DNA of 64,000 nucleotides from Streptomyces albogriseolus (GTDB lineage Bacteria; Actinomycetota; Actinomycetes; Streptomycetales; Streptomycetaceae), in assembly GCA_014650475.1 (NCBI GenBank), contig BMVA01000012.1:48910-112909 (forward strand), read 5' to 3'. The notes beneath the pieces were generated by a model, which saw nothing but the letters and a program-made list of their open reading frames with translations, was not told the origin of the DNA and did not search any database. Positions 51,633 to 61,600 of the stretch are shown here, piece after piece. The position numbers and the translations under genes were made by a program. Each line of letters starts with the position of its first letter. Position 1 is the stretch's first letter.

Positions 51633-52658
51633 TCAGGCCGTGGCCGGGGCCGCCGGGCCGACCAGTTCCGTCAGGACGTCCTCCATCGTCACGAAGCCGA
51701 TGACCTTGCCGTTCTCGCCGACGGCCGCGGCGAGATGGCTGCCCTCCGCGCGGAGCGCGGTGAGCGTGTCGTCGAGCGGGGTGTCGATCCGGACCCGGGT
51801 GACCTTGTGCAGCGCGGTGCGCGGGAACGGGCGGTCCCGTTCGGTCACGCCGAGGGTGTCCTTGATGTGCAGATAGCCCAGAAGCGCGCCGTCGGGGCCG
51901 GTGACCGGGAAGCGGGACAGGCCCGCCTCGGCGGCCACGCGCTCCAGGCGTGCCGGGGTGACCGTGTGGTCGACGGTGTGCATCCGCCGGGCCGGGACGA
52001 GGATCTCGCCGACCGGGCGGGTGCCCAGCTCCAGCGCGTCCCGCAGCCGCTCCCCGTCCGCCGGGGTGAGCAGTCCGGCCTCGCTGGAGTCGACGACCAT
52101 CCGGGCGAGCTGGTGGTCGGTGAACACCGACTCCACTTCGTCCTTCGGTTCGACCCGCAGCAGCCGCAGCAGGACGTTGGCGAAGGCGTTGATGCCGAAC
52201 ACGAAGGGCCGCAGTGCCCGGGTCAGCCACACCAGCGGCGGGCCGAGCAGCAGCGCGCTGGGCACGGGCGCGGCGAGCGCGATGTTCTTCGGCACCATCT
52301 CGCCGATCAGCATGTGCAGATACGTGGCGAGGGTCAGGGCGATCACGAACGCGATCGGGTGCACCAGCGCGTCCGGGACGTTCAACGCCTCGAACGGCGG
52401 CTCCAGCAGATGCGCGATGGCCGGTTCGGCGACCGCGCCGAGCACCAGCGAGGACACCGTGATGCCGAGCTGGGCCGTGGCCATCATCGCGGACAGGTGT
52501 TCCAGCGCCCAGAGGGTCATCCTGGCGCGCTTCTCGCCCGCGAGGGCGCGCGGCTCGATCTGGCTGCGGCGCACCGAGATCAGGGCGAACTCGGCGCCCA
52601 CGAAGAACGCGTTGGTCAGCAGGGTGAGAACGCCGATGGCGAGCTGCAGGACGGTCAT
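51633..52658 (-). CDS. CNNM/CorC-type hemolysin-family membrane protein, downstream paralogue
   Basis: This 341-residue protein has an N-terminal DUF21 membrane domain (about 1-180; AEFALISVRRSQIEPRA, AQLGITVSSLVLG, IGEMVPKNIALA) and two CBS domains (about 205-325). The family exports magnesium or other divalent ions, or links ion levels to CBS nucleotide binding. It lacks the C-terminal CorC_HlyC domain present in its upstream neighbour. The ATG start overlaps the previous stop as ATGA, so both are one operon. Confidence 0.88.
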   Translation of the reverse strand: MTVLQLAIGVLTLLTNAFFVGAEFALISVRRSQIEPRALAGEKRARMTLWALEHLSAMMATAQLGITVSSLVLGAVAEPAIAHLLEPPFEALNVPDALVHPIAFVIALTLATYLHMLIGEMVPKNIALAAPVPSALLLGPPLVWLTRALRPFVFGINAFANVLLRLLRVEPKDEVESVFTDHQLARMVVDSSEAGLLTPADGERLRDALELGTRPVGEILVPARRMHTVDHTVTPARLERVAAEAGLSRFPVTGPDGALLGYLHIKDTLGVTERDRPFPRTALHKVTRVRIDTPLDDTLTALRAEGSHLAAAVGENGKVIGFVTMEDVLTELVGPAAPATA

Positions 52659-53989
52659 CGGGCCTCCTCCATGACCTCGTCGCGTACGGGGGCGGGGGCG
52701 GTGACGCGTATGCGGTCGGCACGGTGGTGCTCGACCTCCAGCACGTCGAGCCGCCAGCCGTCGACGTCCACGGAGTCACCCTTGACGGGGATCCGGGCCA
52801 GGCGGGTGGCGATCAGTCCGGCGACCGTCTCGTACGGGCCGTCCGGGGCGGTGAGGCCCAGGGCGGTGAGCCGGTCGATACGGAGGCCGCCGTCGGCCTC
52901 CCACACCTCGCGGCCGTCGGCCGTGGGGGGCGCGGGCGCCAGCTCCGGCACCTCGACGGGGTCGTGCTCGTCGCGGACCTCGCCGACGACCTCCTCGACG
53001 ATGTCCTCCACGGTGGCGACGCCCGCCGTGCCGCCGTACTCGTCGATGACGACGGCCATGGCGCGGTGGGCGCGCATGCGCTCCAGCAGCCGGTCGGCCG
53101 GGAGGCTGTCGGGGACCAGCAGCGGCGGTGTGGTCAGCTCGGTGACGGGCGTGGTGGCGCGCCGCTCGGGCTCCAGGGCCAGCACGTCCCGGATGTGGAC
53201 GGTGCCGACGACCTCGTCCAGGCTGTCGCGGTACACCGGGAAGCGGGACAGGCCGGTGGCGTGGCTGAGCGCGGCGGCGTCGGCGGCGGTGGCGTGCGCC
53301 TCCAGGGCGCGGACGTCGACCCGCGGGGTCATCACGTTCTCGGCGGTCAGCTCGCCCAGGTGCAGGGTGCGCACGAACAGCTCCGCCGAGTCCGCCTCCA
53401 GGGCGCCCTCGGCGGCGGAGTGCCGGGCCAGCGCGCTCAGCTCCTCGGCGGTGCGGGCGGACGCCAGCTCCTCCGCGGGCTCGAGGCCGAAGCGCCGCAC
53501 GAAGCGGTTCGCGGTGCCGTTGAGGTGGTTGATGAACGGGCCGAAGGCGGCCGTGAAGGCGCGCTGCGGTCCCGCGACGACCTTGGCGACCGCCGCGGGA
53601 CGCGAGATGGCCCAGTTCTTCGGGACCAGCTCGCCGATCACCATCAGCACCACCGTGGACAGCGCCACGCCGAGCAGCGTCGCCACGGTCGGGGCGGCGG
53701 AGCCGAGGCCGGCCGCCCGCAGCGGGCCGCGCAGCAGGGCGGAGAGGGACGGCTCGGCGAGCATGCCGATCACCAGGGAGGTGACGGTGATGCCGAGCTG
53801 GGCGCCGGACAGCTGGACCGTCAGGCGGCGTACGGCGGCCAGCGCACCGGCCGCGCCCCGCTCACCGGCGTCGGCGGCGCGCTCGAGTTCGGCGCGCTCG
53901 ACGGTGGTGAGGGAGAACTCGGCCGCGACGAACACCGCGCAGGCCAGCGTCAGCAGCAGGGCGAGCAGGAGCAGCAGGACCTCGGTCAC
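52655..53989 (-). CDS. CNNM/CorC-type hemolysin-family membrane protein, upstream paralogue
   Basis: This 444-residue protein has a DUF21 domain (about 1-190), two CBS domains (about 210-335; VMTPRVDVRALEA, VIDEYGGTAGVATVEDIVEE) and a C-terminal transporter-associated domain (about 355-440; DGGLRIDRLTALGL). It is likely a magnesium/cobalt efflux component or an integrity factor and may pair with the downstream paralogue as a heteromer. The start is GTG 53989. It forms an operon with 51633-52658 (four-base overlap). Confidence 0.88.
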   Translation of the reverse strand: MTEVLLLLLALLLTLACAVFVAAEFSLTTVERAELERAADAGERGAAGALAAVRRLTVQLSGAQLGITVTSLVIGMLAEPSLSALLRGPLRAAGLGSAAPTVATLLGVALSTVVLMVIGELVPKNWAISRPAAVAKVVAGPQRAFTAAFGPFINHLNGTANRFVRRFGLEPAEELASARTAEELSALARHSAAEGALEADSAELFVRTLHLGELTAENVMTPRVDVRALEAHATAADAAALSHATGLSRFPVYRDSLDEVVGTVHIRDVLALEPERRATTPVTELTTPPLLVPDSLPADRLLERMRAHRAMAVVIDEYGGTAGVATVEDIVEEVVGEVRDEHDPVEVPELAPAPPTADGREVWEADGGLRIDRLTALGLTAPDGPYETVAGLIATRLARIPVKGDSVDVDGWRLDVLEVEHHRADRIRVTAPAPVRDEVMEEAR

Positions 53990-54106
53990 CGTGCCACCCC
54001 CGCTCCCTGTCGGGCCGCATGACGCGGACTGCGGGTGGTGGCACGGTTACTACTGGGAGGATCACCCATCGGGGGACCGTCGCTCCTTTTCGAACAGTAC
54101 GAAGAT

Positions 54107-54136
54107 GTGTGGAAGCAGAATGGACTGCTTCCACAC
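54107..54136 (-). terminator. 12-base inverted repeat in a low-G+C patch (terminator or operator)
   Basis: GTGTGGAAGCAG (54107-54118) pairs perfectly with CTGCTTCCACAC (54125-54136) around AATGGA. It follows the phosphoketolase stop by 55 bases and precedes the CNNM operon start by about 118. The surrounding 54085-54165 is noticeably A/T-richer than the window. It could terminate the phosphoketolase transcript or regulate the CNNM operon. Confidence 0.55.
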
Positions 54137-54190
54137 CAACTGTAAAGGACCCGCAAAACATCCCGCTCGCGCGTGCGGGTCAGGGCCGGG

Positions 54191-56614
54191 TCAGCCGTCC
54201 CACATCCAGTCGGTGACCTCCGGCAGGTCGGTGCCGTGTTCGCGGATCCACTCGTGGTGGCGCAGCCGTACGTCCTCCATCCGCTGCCGTACCGCGGCGG
54301 CCCGCACCGCCAGGCCGGGGACGCGGTCGATGACGTCCATCACCAGCCGGTAGCGGTCCAGGTCGTTGCGGACCACCATGTCGAACGGCGTGGTCGTGGT
54401 GCCGATCTCCTTGTAGCCGCGCACGTGCAGGTGCGGGTGCCCGGTGCGGCGGTAGGCGAGCCTGTGGATCAGCCACGGGTAGCCGTGGTACGCGAAGATC
54501 ACCGGCTTGTCCGCGGTGAACAGGCCGTCGTACTCGAAGTCGGACATGCCGTGCGGATGCTCCTCGCGCGGCAGCAGACGGGCGATGTCGACGACGTTGA
54601 CGACCCGCACCGCCAGCTCGGGCAGATGCCGGCGCAGCAGCTGCGCGGCCGCCATGACCTCCTGGGTGGGGACGTCGCCCGCGCAGGCCAGCACCACATC
54701 GGGTTCGCGGTCGCCGGTCTCGGTGCCCGCCCAGTCCCAGATGCCGAAGCCGCGCGCGCAGTGCGCCTTCGCCTGCTCCATGGTCAGCCAGTCGAAGCAG
54801 GGCTGCTTGCCGGCCACGACGACGTTGACGTAGTCACGGCTGCGCAGCACGTGGTCGGCGACCGACAGCAGGGTGTTGGCGTCCGGCGGCAGGTAGATCC
54901 GTACCGCCTCCGGGCTCTTGTTGATGATGTGGTCGACGAAGCCGGGGTCCTGGTGGGAGAAGCCGTTGTGGTCCTGGCGCCAGACGTGCGAGGTCAGCAG
55001 GTAGTTCAGGGAGGCGATGGGGGCGCGCCAGGGCAGGCGGCGGGTGACGCGCAGCCACTTGATGTGCTGGTTGACCATCGAGTCGACGATGTGCACGAAC
55101 GCCTCGTAGCAGGAGAAGAGGCCGTGCCGGCCGGTGAGGAGGTAGCCCTCCAGCCAGCCCTGGCAGGTGTGCTCGGAGAGGATCTCCATCACCCGGCCGT
55201 GCCGGTCGAGGTCCTCGTCCACGTCGAGCCTGTCGGCCTGCCATGCCTTGCCGCTGGCCTCGTACACGGCCTGGAGGCGGTTGGAGGCGGTCTCGTCGGG
55301 GCCGACCAGCCGGAAGTCGCGGCGGTCCGCGGTGGCCCGCATGACGTCCCGGAGGAGGTCGCCGAGGAGGCGGGTCGGCTCGTGCATGGTCGCGCCCGGC
55401 TTGTCGACCGGGACGGCGTGCCGTTCCAGCGGCGGCATCGGCAGCTCGCGCAGCATCAGCCCGCCGTTGGCGTACGGGGTGGAGCCGAGGCGGCGGGCGC
55501 CGGCGGGGACGCAGGCCAGGACGTCGGCGCGGGGGCGGCCGTCCTCGTCGAACAGCTCCTCCGGCCGGTACGACCGCAGCCACGCCTCCAGCTGCCGCAG
55601 GTGGTCGGGGTTGTCGCGGACGCCGGACAGCGGCACCTGGTGGGAGCGCCAGGTGTTCTCGACGGGCAGCCCGTCGACCTCGGCGGGTCCCGTCCAGCCC
55701 TTCGGGGTGCGCAGCACGATCATCGGCCAGCGGGGGCGCTCGGTCGCGCCGTCCTCGCGCGCGGCGCGCTGGACGGCGGCGATGCGGTCGAGGGCGGTGT
55801 CCATGGCGCGCGCCATCGCCCGGTGCACGGCGGCCGGGTCGTCGCCGGTCACGTGGAGCGGGTCGTGGCCGTAGCCGCGGAGCAGCGCGTCCAGTTCGTC
55901 GCCGGGGATCCTGGCGAGCACGGTCGGGTTGGCGATCTTGTAGCCGTTGAGGTGGAGGATCGGCAGGACGGCGCCGTCGTGGACGGGGTCGAGGAACTTG
56001 TTGGAGTGCCAGGAGGCCGCCAGCGGCCCGGTCTCCGCCTCCCCGTCGCCGACCACGCAGGCCACCACCAGGTCCGGGTGGTCCAGCGCGGCGCCGTACG
56101 CGTGCGACAGGGAGTAGCCGAGCTCGCCGCCCTCGTGGATGGAGCCGGGGGTCTCGGGGGCGACGTGACTGGGGACGCCGCCGGGGAACGAGAACTGCTT
56201 GAACAGCCGCGCCATCCCCGCCGCGTCCCGCGTGACGTCGGGATACGTCTCCGTGTACGACCCCTCCAGCCAGGACCCCGCGACCACCGCGGGCCCGCCG
56301 TGCCCGGGACCCCACACGCACAGGGCGTCCAGCTCACGGGCGCGGATCACCCGGTTGAGGTGGGTGTAGACGAGGTTGAGACCGGGCGACGTGCCCCAGT
56401 GGCCGAGCAGCCGCGGCTTCACGTGCTCCGGGCGCAGCGGCTCGGTGAGCAGGGGGTTCGCCATGAGGTAGATCTGGCCGACGGCCAGGTAGTTCGCGGC
56501 GCGCCAGTGCGCGTCCAGCGTCCTGAGCTCGTCGTCGCCGAGCGCAGCGGGATGGGGGTCCCCCCGGCCGGAGGCTGGGGGAGGGGCGGAGGCCTGGTGC
56601 GTGTCGACGGACAT
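54191..56614 (-). CDS. xfp: xylulose-5-phosphate/fructose-6-phosphate phosphoketolase
   Basis: This 807-residue thiamine-diphosphate enzyme splits xylulose-5-P or fructose-6-P into acetyl-P and a shorter sugar phosphate. Visible family stretches are [25 protein letters not shown]-like cofactor binding ([12 protein letters not shown]), [12 protein letters not shown] and [14 protein letters not shown]. The length is normal. Residues 11-22 ([12 protein letters not shown]) are encoded by a palindromic repeat inserted in the 5' coding end. It follows two USP genes on the same strand, as expected for an energy-limitation response. Confidence 0.94.
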   Translation of the reverse strand: MSVDTHQASAPPPASGRGDPHPAALGDDELRTLDAHWRAANYLAVGQIYLMANPLLTEPLRPEHVKPRLLGHWGTSPGLNLVYTHLNRVIRARELDALCVWGPGHGGPAVVAGSWLEGSYTETYPDVTRDAAGMARLFKQFSFPGGVPSHVAPETPGSIHEGGELGYSLSHAYGAALDHPDLVVACVVGDGEAETGPLAASWHSNKFLDPVHDGAVLPILHLNGYKIANPTVLARIPGDELDALLRGYGHDPLHVTGDDPAAVHRAMARAMDTALDRIAAVQRAAREDGATERPRWPMIVLRTPKGWTGPAEVDGLPVENTWRSHQVPLSGVRDNPDHLRQLEAWLRSYRPEELFDEDGRPRADVLACVPAGARRLGSTPYANGGLMLRELPMPPLERHAVPVDKPGATMHEPTRLLGDLLRDVMRATADRRDFRLVGPDETASNRLQAVYEASGKAWQADRLDVDEDLDRHGRVMEILSEHTCQGWLEGYLLTGRHGLFSCYEAFVHIVDSMVNQHIKWLRVTRRLPWRAPIASLNYLLTSHVWRQDHNGFSHQDPGFVDHIINKSPEAVRIYLPPDANTLLSVADHVLRSRDYVNVVVAGKQPCFDWLTMEQAKAHCARGFGIWDWAGTETGDREPDVVLACAGDVPTQEVMAAAQLLRRHLPELAVRVVNVVDIARLLPREEHPHGMSDFEYDGLFTADKPVIFAYHGYPWLIHRLAYRRTGHPHLHVRGYKEIGTTTTPFDMVVRNDLDRYRLVMDVIDRVPGLAVRAAAVRQRMEDVRLRHHEWIREHGTDLPEVTDWMWDG
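56552..56583 (-). repeat. dispersed Streptomyces-type palindromic repeat within xfp
   Basis: Minus-strand CCCCCAGCC-TCC-GGCCGGGGGG followed by ACCCCC. I recall very similar hairpins (CCCCCAGCC...GGCYGGGGG-ACCCCC) repeated through Streptomyces genomes. Here it is in frame and adds about 11 residues near the phosphoketolase N-terminus. Confidence 0.55.
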
Positions 56615-56714
56615 CGTGTGTCCTTCCGCGTCGGGGGGTCTCGGGTGCCTGGAGGTCGGTGTGCCTGAGGGTGCGTACCCTCCTCACCTTCCCCATGAGG
56701 CGGGGCTCCCGACA

Positions 56715-56728
56715 GGGCCACGTGGGCC
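56715..56728. promoter_or_regulatory. candidate palindromic operator before xfp
   Basis: GGGCCACGTGGGCC, an imperfect palindrome around CCACGTGG, 101 bases before the xfp start and just after the upstream USP stop. It vaguely resembles GGG...CCC-type sites of DevR/OsdR regulators that control such clusters; this is weak. Confidence 0.25.
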
Positions 56729-56746
56729 ATCTGCGGCCCCCCGCCC

Positions 56747-57634
56747 TCAGTCCCCCTCCTCTCCGTGCGGGACCACCGCCACCGGGCAGGCGGAGCGGTG
56801 GAGGGCCGTGTGGGTGACGCGACCGAGGTGAGGGCTCAGGCGGCCCTCGTGGCGGCGGGCGCCGACGACCAGCAGGTCGGCCGTGTGCGAGGCGTCGACG
56901 AGGACCTCGCGTGCGGGCCCCTCGACCGTGCGGGCGTGGACCTCCACGCCCGCCGGGACGTCCGCCAGAGCGGCGTGCAGTTCCTCGGCGGCCCGCTTCT
57001 CGTGCAGGTGGGCGGCCTCACCGGCCGCGAGGGGGAGGTCGGTGGTCTCGTACGCCGGGCACCGCCAGGCCCGTACCGCCTCCAGGGGCACCCCGCGCCG
57101 GCGGGCCTCGTCGGCGGCGAACCGCAGGGCCGCCGGGTGCTCGCCGACGCCCACGACGACCCGGCCGCGCACCGGCGGCGCCGCCTGGCTGTCGTGGCTG
57201 CCGCGCAGCACCACCACCGGGCAGCCGGCCTGCGCGGCGACGGCCAGGGCCACCGAGCCGAGCAGCACCTCGGCGACGCCGCCCCGGCCTCGCGTGCCCA
57301 CGACCAGCACGGACGCCGTGCGTGCCGCGCGCACCAGCGCGTACTGCGGCTCGTCCGGCACGACCTCTTCCTCCACCCGCAGGCCGGGGCGGCGGGTGCG
57401 CACCCGCCGGGCGGCGTCGGCGAGGACGCCTCCGGCGGGCGGCGGGACCGTCGCTTCGGCGCCCGGGTACCGGTCCGGCGACGCCGCGTGCACCAGCCGC
57501 AACGGCACCCCGCGCAGGTCGGCCTCGTCGGCCGCCCAGTCGACGGCCCGCAGGCTCGGCGCGGACCCGTCCACGCCGATCACCAGCGGCCACGAGGCGT
57601 CGGGCGCGGTGACGGCTTCCGGCTCCATGGTCAT
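56747..57634 (-). CDS. universal stress protein, two UspA domains
   Basis: This 295-residue protein has tandem UspA domains (about 17-145 and 157-290) with ATP-binding signatures VVGTRGRGGVAEVLLGSVA and VVGARRHEGRLSPHLGRVTH. It is 20 bases downstream of another USP gene and 132 bases upstream of phosphoketolase on the same strand. ATG 57634 begins MTMEPEAVT; the internal ATG 57628 is an alternative. A role in hypoxia or starvation survival is inferred from family and context. Confidence 0.87.
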   Translation of the reverse strand: MTMEPEAVTAPDASWPLVIGVDGSAPSLRAVDWAADEADLRGVPLRLVHAASPDRYPGAEATVPPPAGGVLADAARRVRTRRPGLRVEEEVVPDEPQYALVRAARTASVLVVGTRGRGGVAEVLLGSVALAVAAQAGCPVVVLRGSHDSQAAPPVRGRVVVGVGEHPAALRFAADEARRRGVPLEAVRAWRCPAYETTDLPLAAGEAAHLHEKRAAEELHAALADVPAGVEVHARTVEGPAREVLVDASHTADLLVVGARRHEGRLSPHLGRVTHTALHRSACPVAVVPHGEEGD

Positions 57635-57654
57635 CGGATTCTTCCGCACGGCGG

Positions 57655-58515
57655 TCAGTCGTGCGCGACGACGGCGACGGGGGCGGTGGCGTGGTGCAGC
57701 ACCGCGTGGGTGACGGGTCCGATGTGCGCGCCGATCGGGCTGCGGCGGACCCGTCGGCCGACGACGACCAGCGAGGCGTCGCCGGCGGCCTCGACGATCC
57801 GGACGGCCGCGCTGCCGGCGCGGGACTCCTCGGCGACCTCCACGTCGGGGAACTTCTCCCGCCAGGGGCGCAGCACCTCGGCCAGGGCCTCGGACTGCTC
57901 CCCGCCCAGATCGGCGGCGAGCGCGGGGTAGGCGGGGAGGGCGTAGGCGTAGTACGGCGGGACGGTCCAGCCGTGCACGGCCTTCAGCACGGCGCCGCGG
58001 CGGGCGGCCTCCTCGAAGGCGAAGGTGAGGACCGTGCCGTTCGGCTTGTCCGTGTCGACGCCCACCACCACGGGCCCGGCGGCCTTCGCGGACGTGGCAT
58101 CGCGGACGAGGACGACCGGGGTGGTGGTGTGCGCGATCACCACCATGCCGACGGAGCCGACGAGGAAGCCGCCGATGCCGCCGAGACCGCGGGAGCCGAG
58201 GACGAGCAGGTCGGCGTCCTTGGCCACCTCGGGGAGGATGTCCATGGGGCCGCCGGGGATCTGTTCGGCGACGACCTCCAGTTCCGGGTGGCGCGCCCGC
58301 AGCGTCTCGCCCGCCTCGCGCGGGAGACGTTCGGCGCGCTGCCGGAAGGTGCCGTCGGCCATGAGGTCGGACTCGGCGATGTGCCCGGGGATCGGCTCCC
58401 GGACGTTGACCAGCCGCAGCGGCAGACCGCGCAGCAGCGCCTCTCGGGCGGCCCACTCTGCGGCGGCGCGGCTCTCGGACGAGCCGTCGTAGCCCACGGT
58501 GACGTTGCGGAGCAT
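57655..58515 (-). CDS. universal stress protein, two UspA domains
   Basis: This 286-residue protein begins MLRNVTVGYDGSSESRAAAEW. UspA domain 1 (about 3-142) has VLGSRGLGGIGGFLVGSVG and domain 2 (about 150-284) has VVGRRVRRSPIGAHIGPVTH, both ATP-binding types. GAGGTGG precedes ATG 58515. It heads the cluster USP-USP-phosphoketolase. It is a distinct paralogue of the two other USPs, with about the same length and layout. Confidence 0.88.
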   Translation of the reverse strand: MLRNVTVGYDGSSESRAAAEWAAREALLRGLPLRLVNVREPIPGHIAESDLMADGTFRQRAERLPREAGETLRARHPELEVVAEQIPGGPMDILPEVAKDADLLVLGSRGLGGIGGFLVGSVGMVVIAHTTTPVVLVRDATSAKAAGPVVVGVDTDKPNGTVLTFAFEEAARRGAVLKAVHGWTVPPYYAYALPAYPALAADLGGEQSEALAEVLRPWREKFPDVEVAEESRAGSAAVRIVEAAGDASLVVVGRRVRRSPIGAHIGPVTHAVLHHATAPVAVVAHD

Positions 58516-58605
58516 GGGATCCACCTCTCGTTTCGGGACCCCTCTGCGTCGGGCGCCCCTCCGCTGCCTACGATCCCGGCACGGCACGCCCCATGGCAGA
58601 GGCCG

Positions 58606-58660
58606 CCGGTCCCGACCGCCCGGGCCGTTGGGCCCTCCGTCCGGGGCCCGCCGGGACCGG
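58606..58660 (-). terminator. possible terminator after the symporter/phosphatase fusion gene
   Basis: CCGGTCCC (58606-58613) pairs with GGGACCGG (58653-58660); the long intervening sequence contains GGGCCC-type stems that could nest. It starts 18 bases after the minus-strand stop at 58678. The evidence is weak. Confidence 0.35.
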
Positions 58661-58677
58661 GGCGGCGACCACCCGCC

Positions 58678-61600
58678 TCACGGCTCCGCCACGAACGGCT
58701 GCTCGGTCCAGATGATCTTTCCGGTCGCCGTGTGCCGGGTGCCCCAGCGGTGGGCGAGCTGGGCGACGATCATCAGGCCGCGGCCGCCCTCGTCCGTGGT
58801 GCGGGCGTGGCGCGGGCGCGGGGAGGTGCCGCTGCCGTCGGCGACCTCGCAGATGAGGCCGCGGTCGCGGATCAGCCGCAGGGAGACCGGCCCGGAGGCG
58901 TGCCGGATCGCGTTGGTGACGAGTTCGCTGACGATGAGTTCCGTGGTGAACGCCAGGTCGTCCAGGCCCCACTCGGACAGCTTCCGCACCGCGGCCGTGC
59001 GGGCGGTGCCGACCGCCGCCGGGTCGCTGGGCAGGTCCCAGGACGCCACCCGGTCCGCCGGCAGCGACCGGGTGCGGGCCAGCAGCAGCGCCGCGTCGTC
59101 CGGCGGCGGCCCGGTGAGCAGGGTGTCGACCACGCCCCGTCCGATCTCCCGCAGCGTGGGGCGGGGCACGGCGAGGGCGGCGCCCAGCCGGGCGATCCCC
59201 TCGTCGATGTCCCGGTCCGGGGTCTCGACGAGACCGTCGGTGTAGAACGCCAGCAGGCTGCCCTCGGCCAGGTCCCACTCGCACGACTCGAAGGTCAGGT
59301 AGCCGAGCCCCAGCGGGGGCCCCGCGGGCAGGTCGAGGATCTCGGCGGTGCCGTCCGGGGTGACGAGGACGGGCGGGAGGTGTCCCGCGCGCGCCATCGA
59401 GCACCTCCCGCTGACCGGGTCGTACACGGCGTACAGGCAGGTCGCGCCGAGGAAGGCGGCGCCCGCGGCGGCGGGCTCCTGGTCGTCGTGGGCGCCCATC
59501 AGCCCGATGACCAGGTCGTCGAGGTGGGCGAGCAGTTCGTCCGGCGGCATGTCGAGGTTGGCGAGGGTGCGGACCGCGGTGCGCAGGCGTCCCATGGTCG
59601 CGGCGGCGTCCATGCCGTGCCCGACGACGTCGCCGACGACGAGGGCGACCCGGGCGCCGGACAGCGGGATGACGTCGAACCAGTCGCCGCCGACGCCGTT
59701 CGGGGCGTCGGCCGGCTGGTACCAGGACGCCACGTCCACCGCGGACCCGCCGGTGAGCGCCTGGGGCAGCAGCGCCTGCTGCATGGCGCGGGCGGCGGTC
59801 CGCTCACGGGTGTAGCGGCGGGCGTTGTCCACGGCCACCGCGGCGCGGGAGACGATCTCCTCCGCGAGCCGCACGTCGTCGTCGCCGAACGGGCCGGACC
59901 GTTCGGTGCGGGCGAAGGTGGCCACGCCGAGGGTGACGCCCCGGGCCCGGACCGGCACGACCATCAGGGAGTTGTAGCCGTACTTGAGGATGGACGCACC
60001 GAGCGAGGGGTCCTCGGTGACCCAGGGGCTGGTCTCGCGGTCGAGGGTGCGCTCGACGAGGGTGCGGCTCTCCAGGAGGCAGCGGGTGACGGGCGAGGAG
60101 GAAGCCCGCCGGACGGCCTCCCCGAGGGCGAGGCTGCCGCCGCAGCCGCCCTCCCTCGCCGACGCCTGCCCGGCGCGGCGGATGACCGGGGACAGGCCGA
60201 CGGGTCCGGGCGCGGGTTCCTCGCCGCGCATCACGGTGTCCAGCAGGTCCACGGCGACGAAGTCGGCCACGTCCGGCACGGCCTCGTCGGCGAGTTCCTG
60301 CGCGGTGCGGGGGACGTCGAGGGTGCTGCCGATACGGGCGCCTACGTCGTTCAGCAGGGCGAGTCTGCTCTGCGCCCGCCACCGCTCGGTGACGTCGACG
60401 ACCATGTACAGGACGCCCACGGTGGTGTCGTGGCGGTCGGTCACCCCGAAGAACGACACGGAGACCGCGCGGGCGTCCCTGGGTTGCTCCTCCTGGCTGC
60501 GGAACTCCCAGTCCATGACGGGCTCGCCGGTCTCCAGCACCCGCCGCATCTGCTCCTCGAAGAGCCGGTACTCGGCGGTCGGCCGGAGTTCGCTCAGCCG
60601 CCGTCCGATGCGCCGTTCCAGCGGGATCAGCTGGGCCAGAGGTTCGTTCACCCACACGAACCGCAGGTCCGTGTCGAGCATGGCCAGGCCGACGGGCGCG
60701 CGGGTGAGGAAGGGGGTGAGCACCACGGAGCTGGTGCCGCCGCCGGGCATCCGCCAGAAGGCGCGTTTCGGCGGCCGTCCGACGTACCGGCCGAAGACGA
60801 GGGCGGCGACCGTGGCGGCGAGGACGCCCGGGACCATCTCGTAGACGCTGGTCTCGAGCGGGCCGAGCAGCGGGTTGACCCATTCCCACGCCAGGACGGT
60901 GCCGGCGCCGGCGACGATGCCCGCCATGGCGCCGGCCCAGGTCATGCGGGGCCAGTACAGCGAGAGCAGCACCACAGGGCCGAAGGCGGCCCCGAATCCG
61001 GCCCAGGCGTGGGCGACGATGTTCAGCAGCCCCCCGCCTCTGAGGGCGATGACGTACGCCACCACGATGACCAGGACGACGGTGGCGCGCCCCACCCATA
61101 CGAGCAACCGGTCGGGGGCTCTGCGGTGGAGGAACGCCCGGTAGAAGTCCTCGGTGAGCGCCACGGAGGACACCAGCAGCTGGCTGTCCGCGGTGGACAC
61201 GACGGCGGCGAGCACCGCGACCAGCATGATCCCGGCGATCCACGGGTCGAGGAGCAGACGGCTGAGCGCGATGTACACGGTGTCGGGGGCGGACAGCGCC
61301 GGCGACAGCTCGCCGATGCCGGCCAGGCCCACGAGGGTGGCGCCGGTGAGGACGAGGACCACCCAGCCGGTGCCGATACGGCGGGCCGCGGGGATGTCCC
61401 GGGTGCTGCGGATGCTCATGAAGCGGGCCAGGATGTGCGGCTGGCCGAAGTAGCCGAGCCCCCAGGCGAGCAGCGAGACGATCGCCAGCACCCCGAGCGG
61501 CCCCTCGGGCGTCCAGGACCCTCCCGAGTACGCGACACGGGAGCTGAACTCGCGCAGCGCGGGCTGTCTGCCGTCGAGGGTGTCCCCGAGCGCGCCGAAG

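Noticed and set aside
56675-56700. GTACCC (minus-strand GGGTAC) upstream of phosphoketolase as a SigB promoter
   Set aside because: No GNNT at 14-16 bases on the correct side, so it does not fit the two-part motif.
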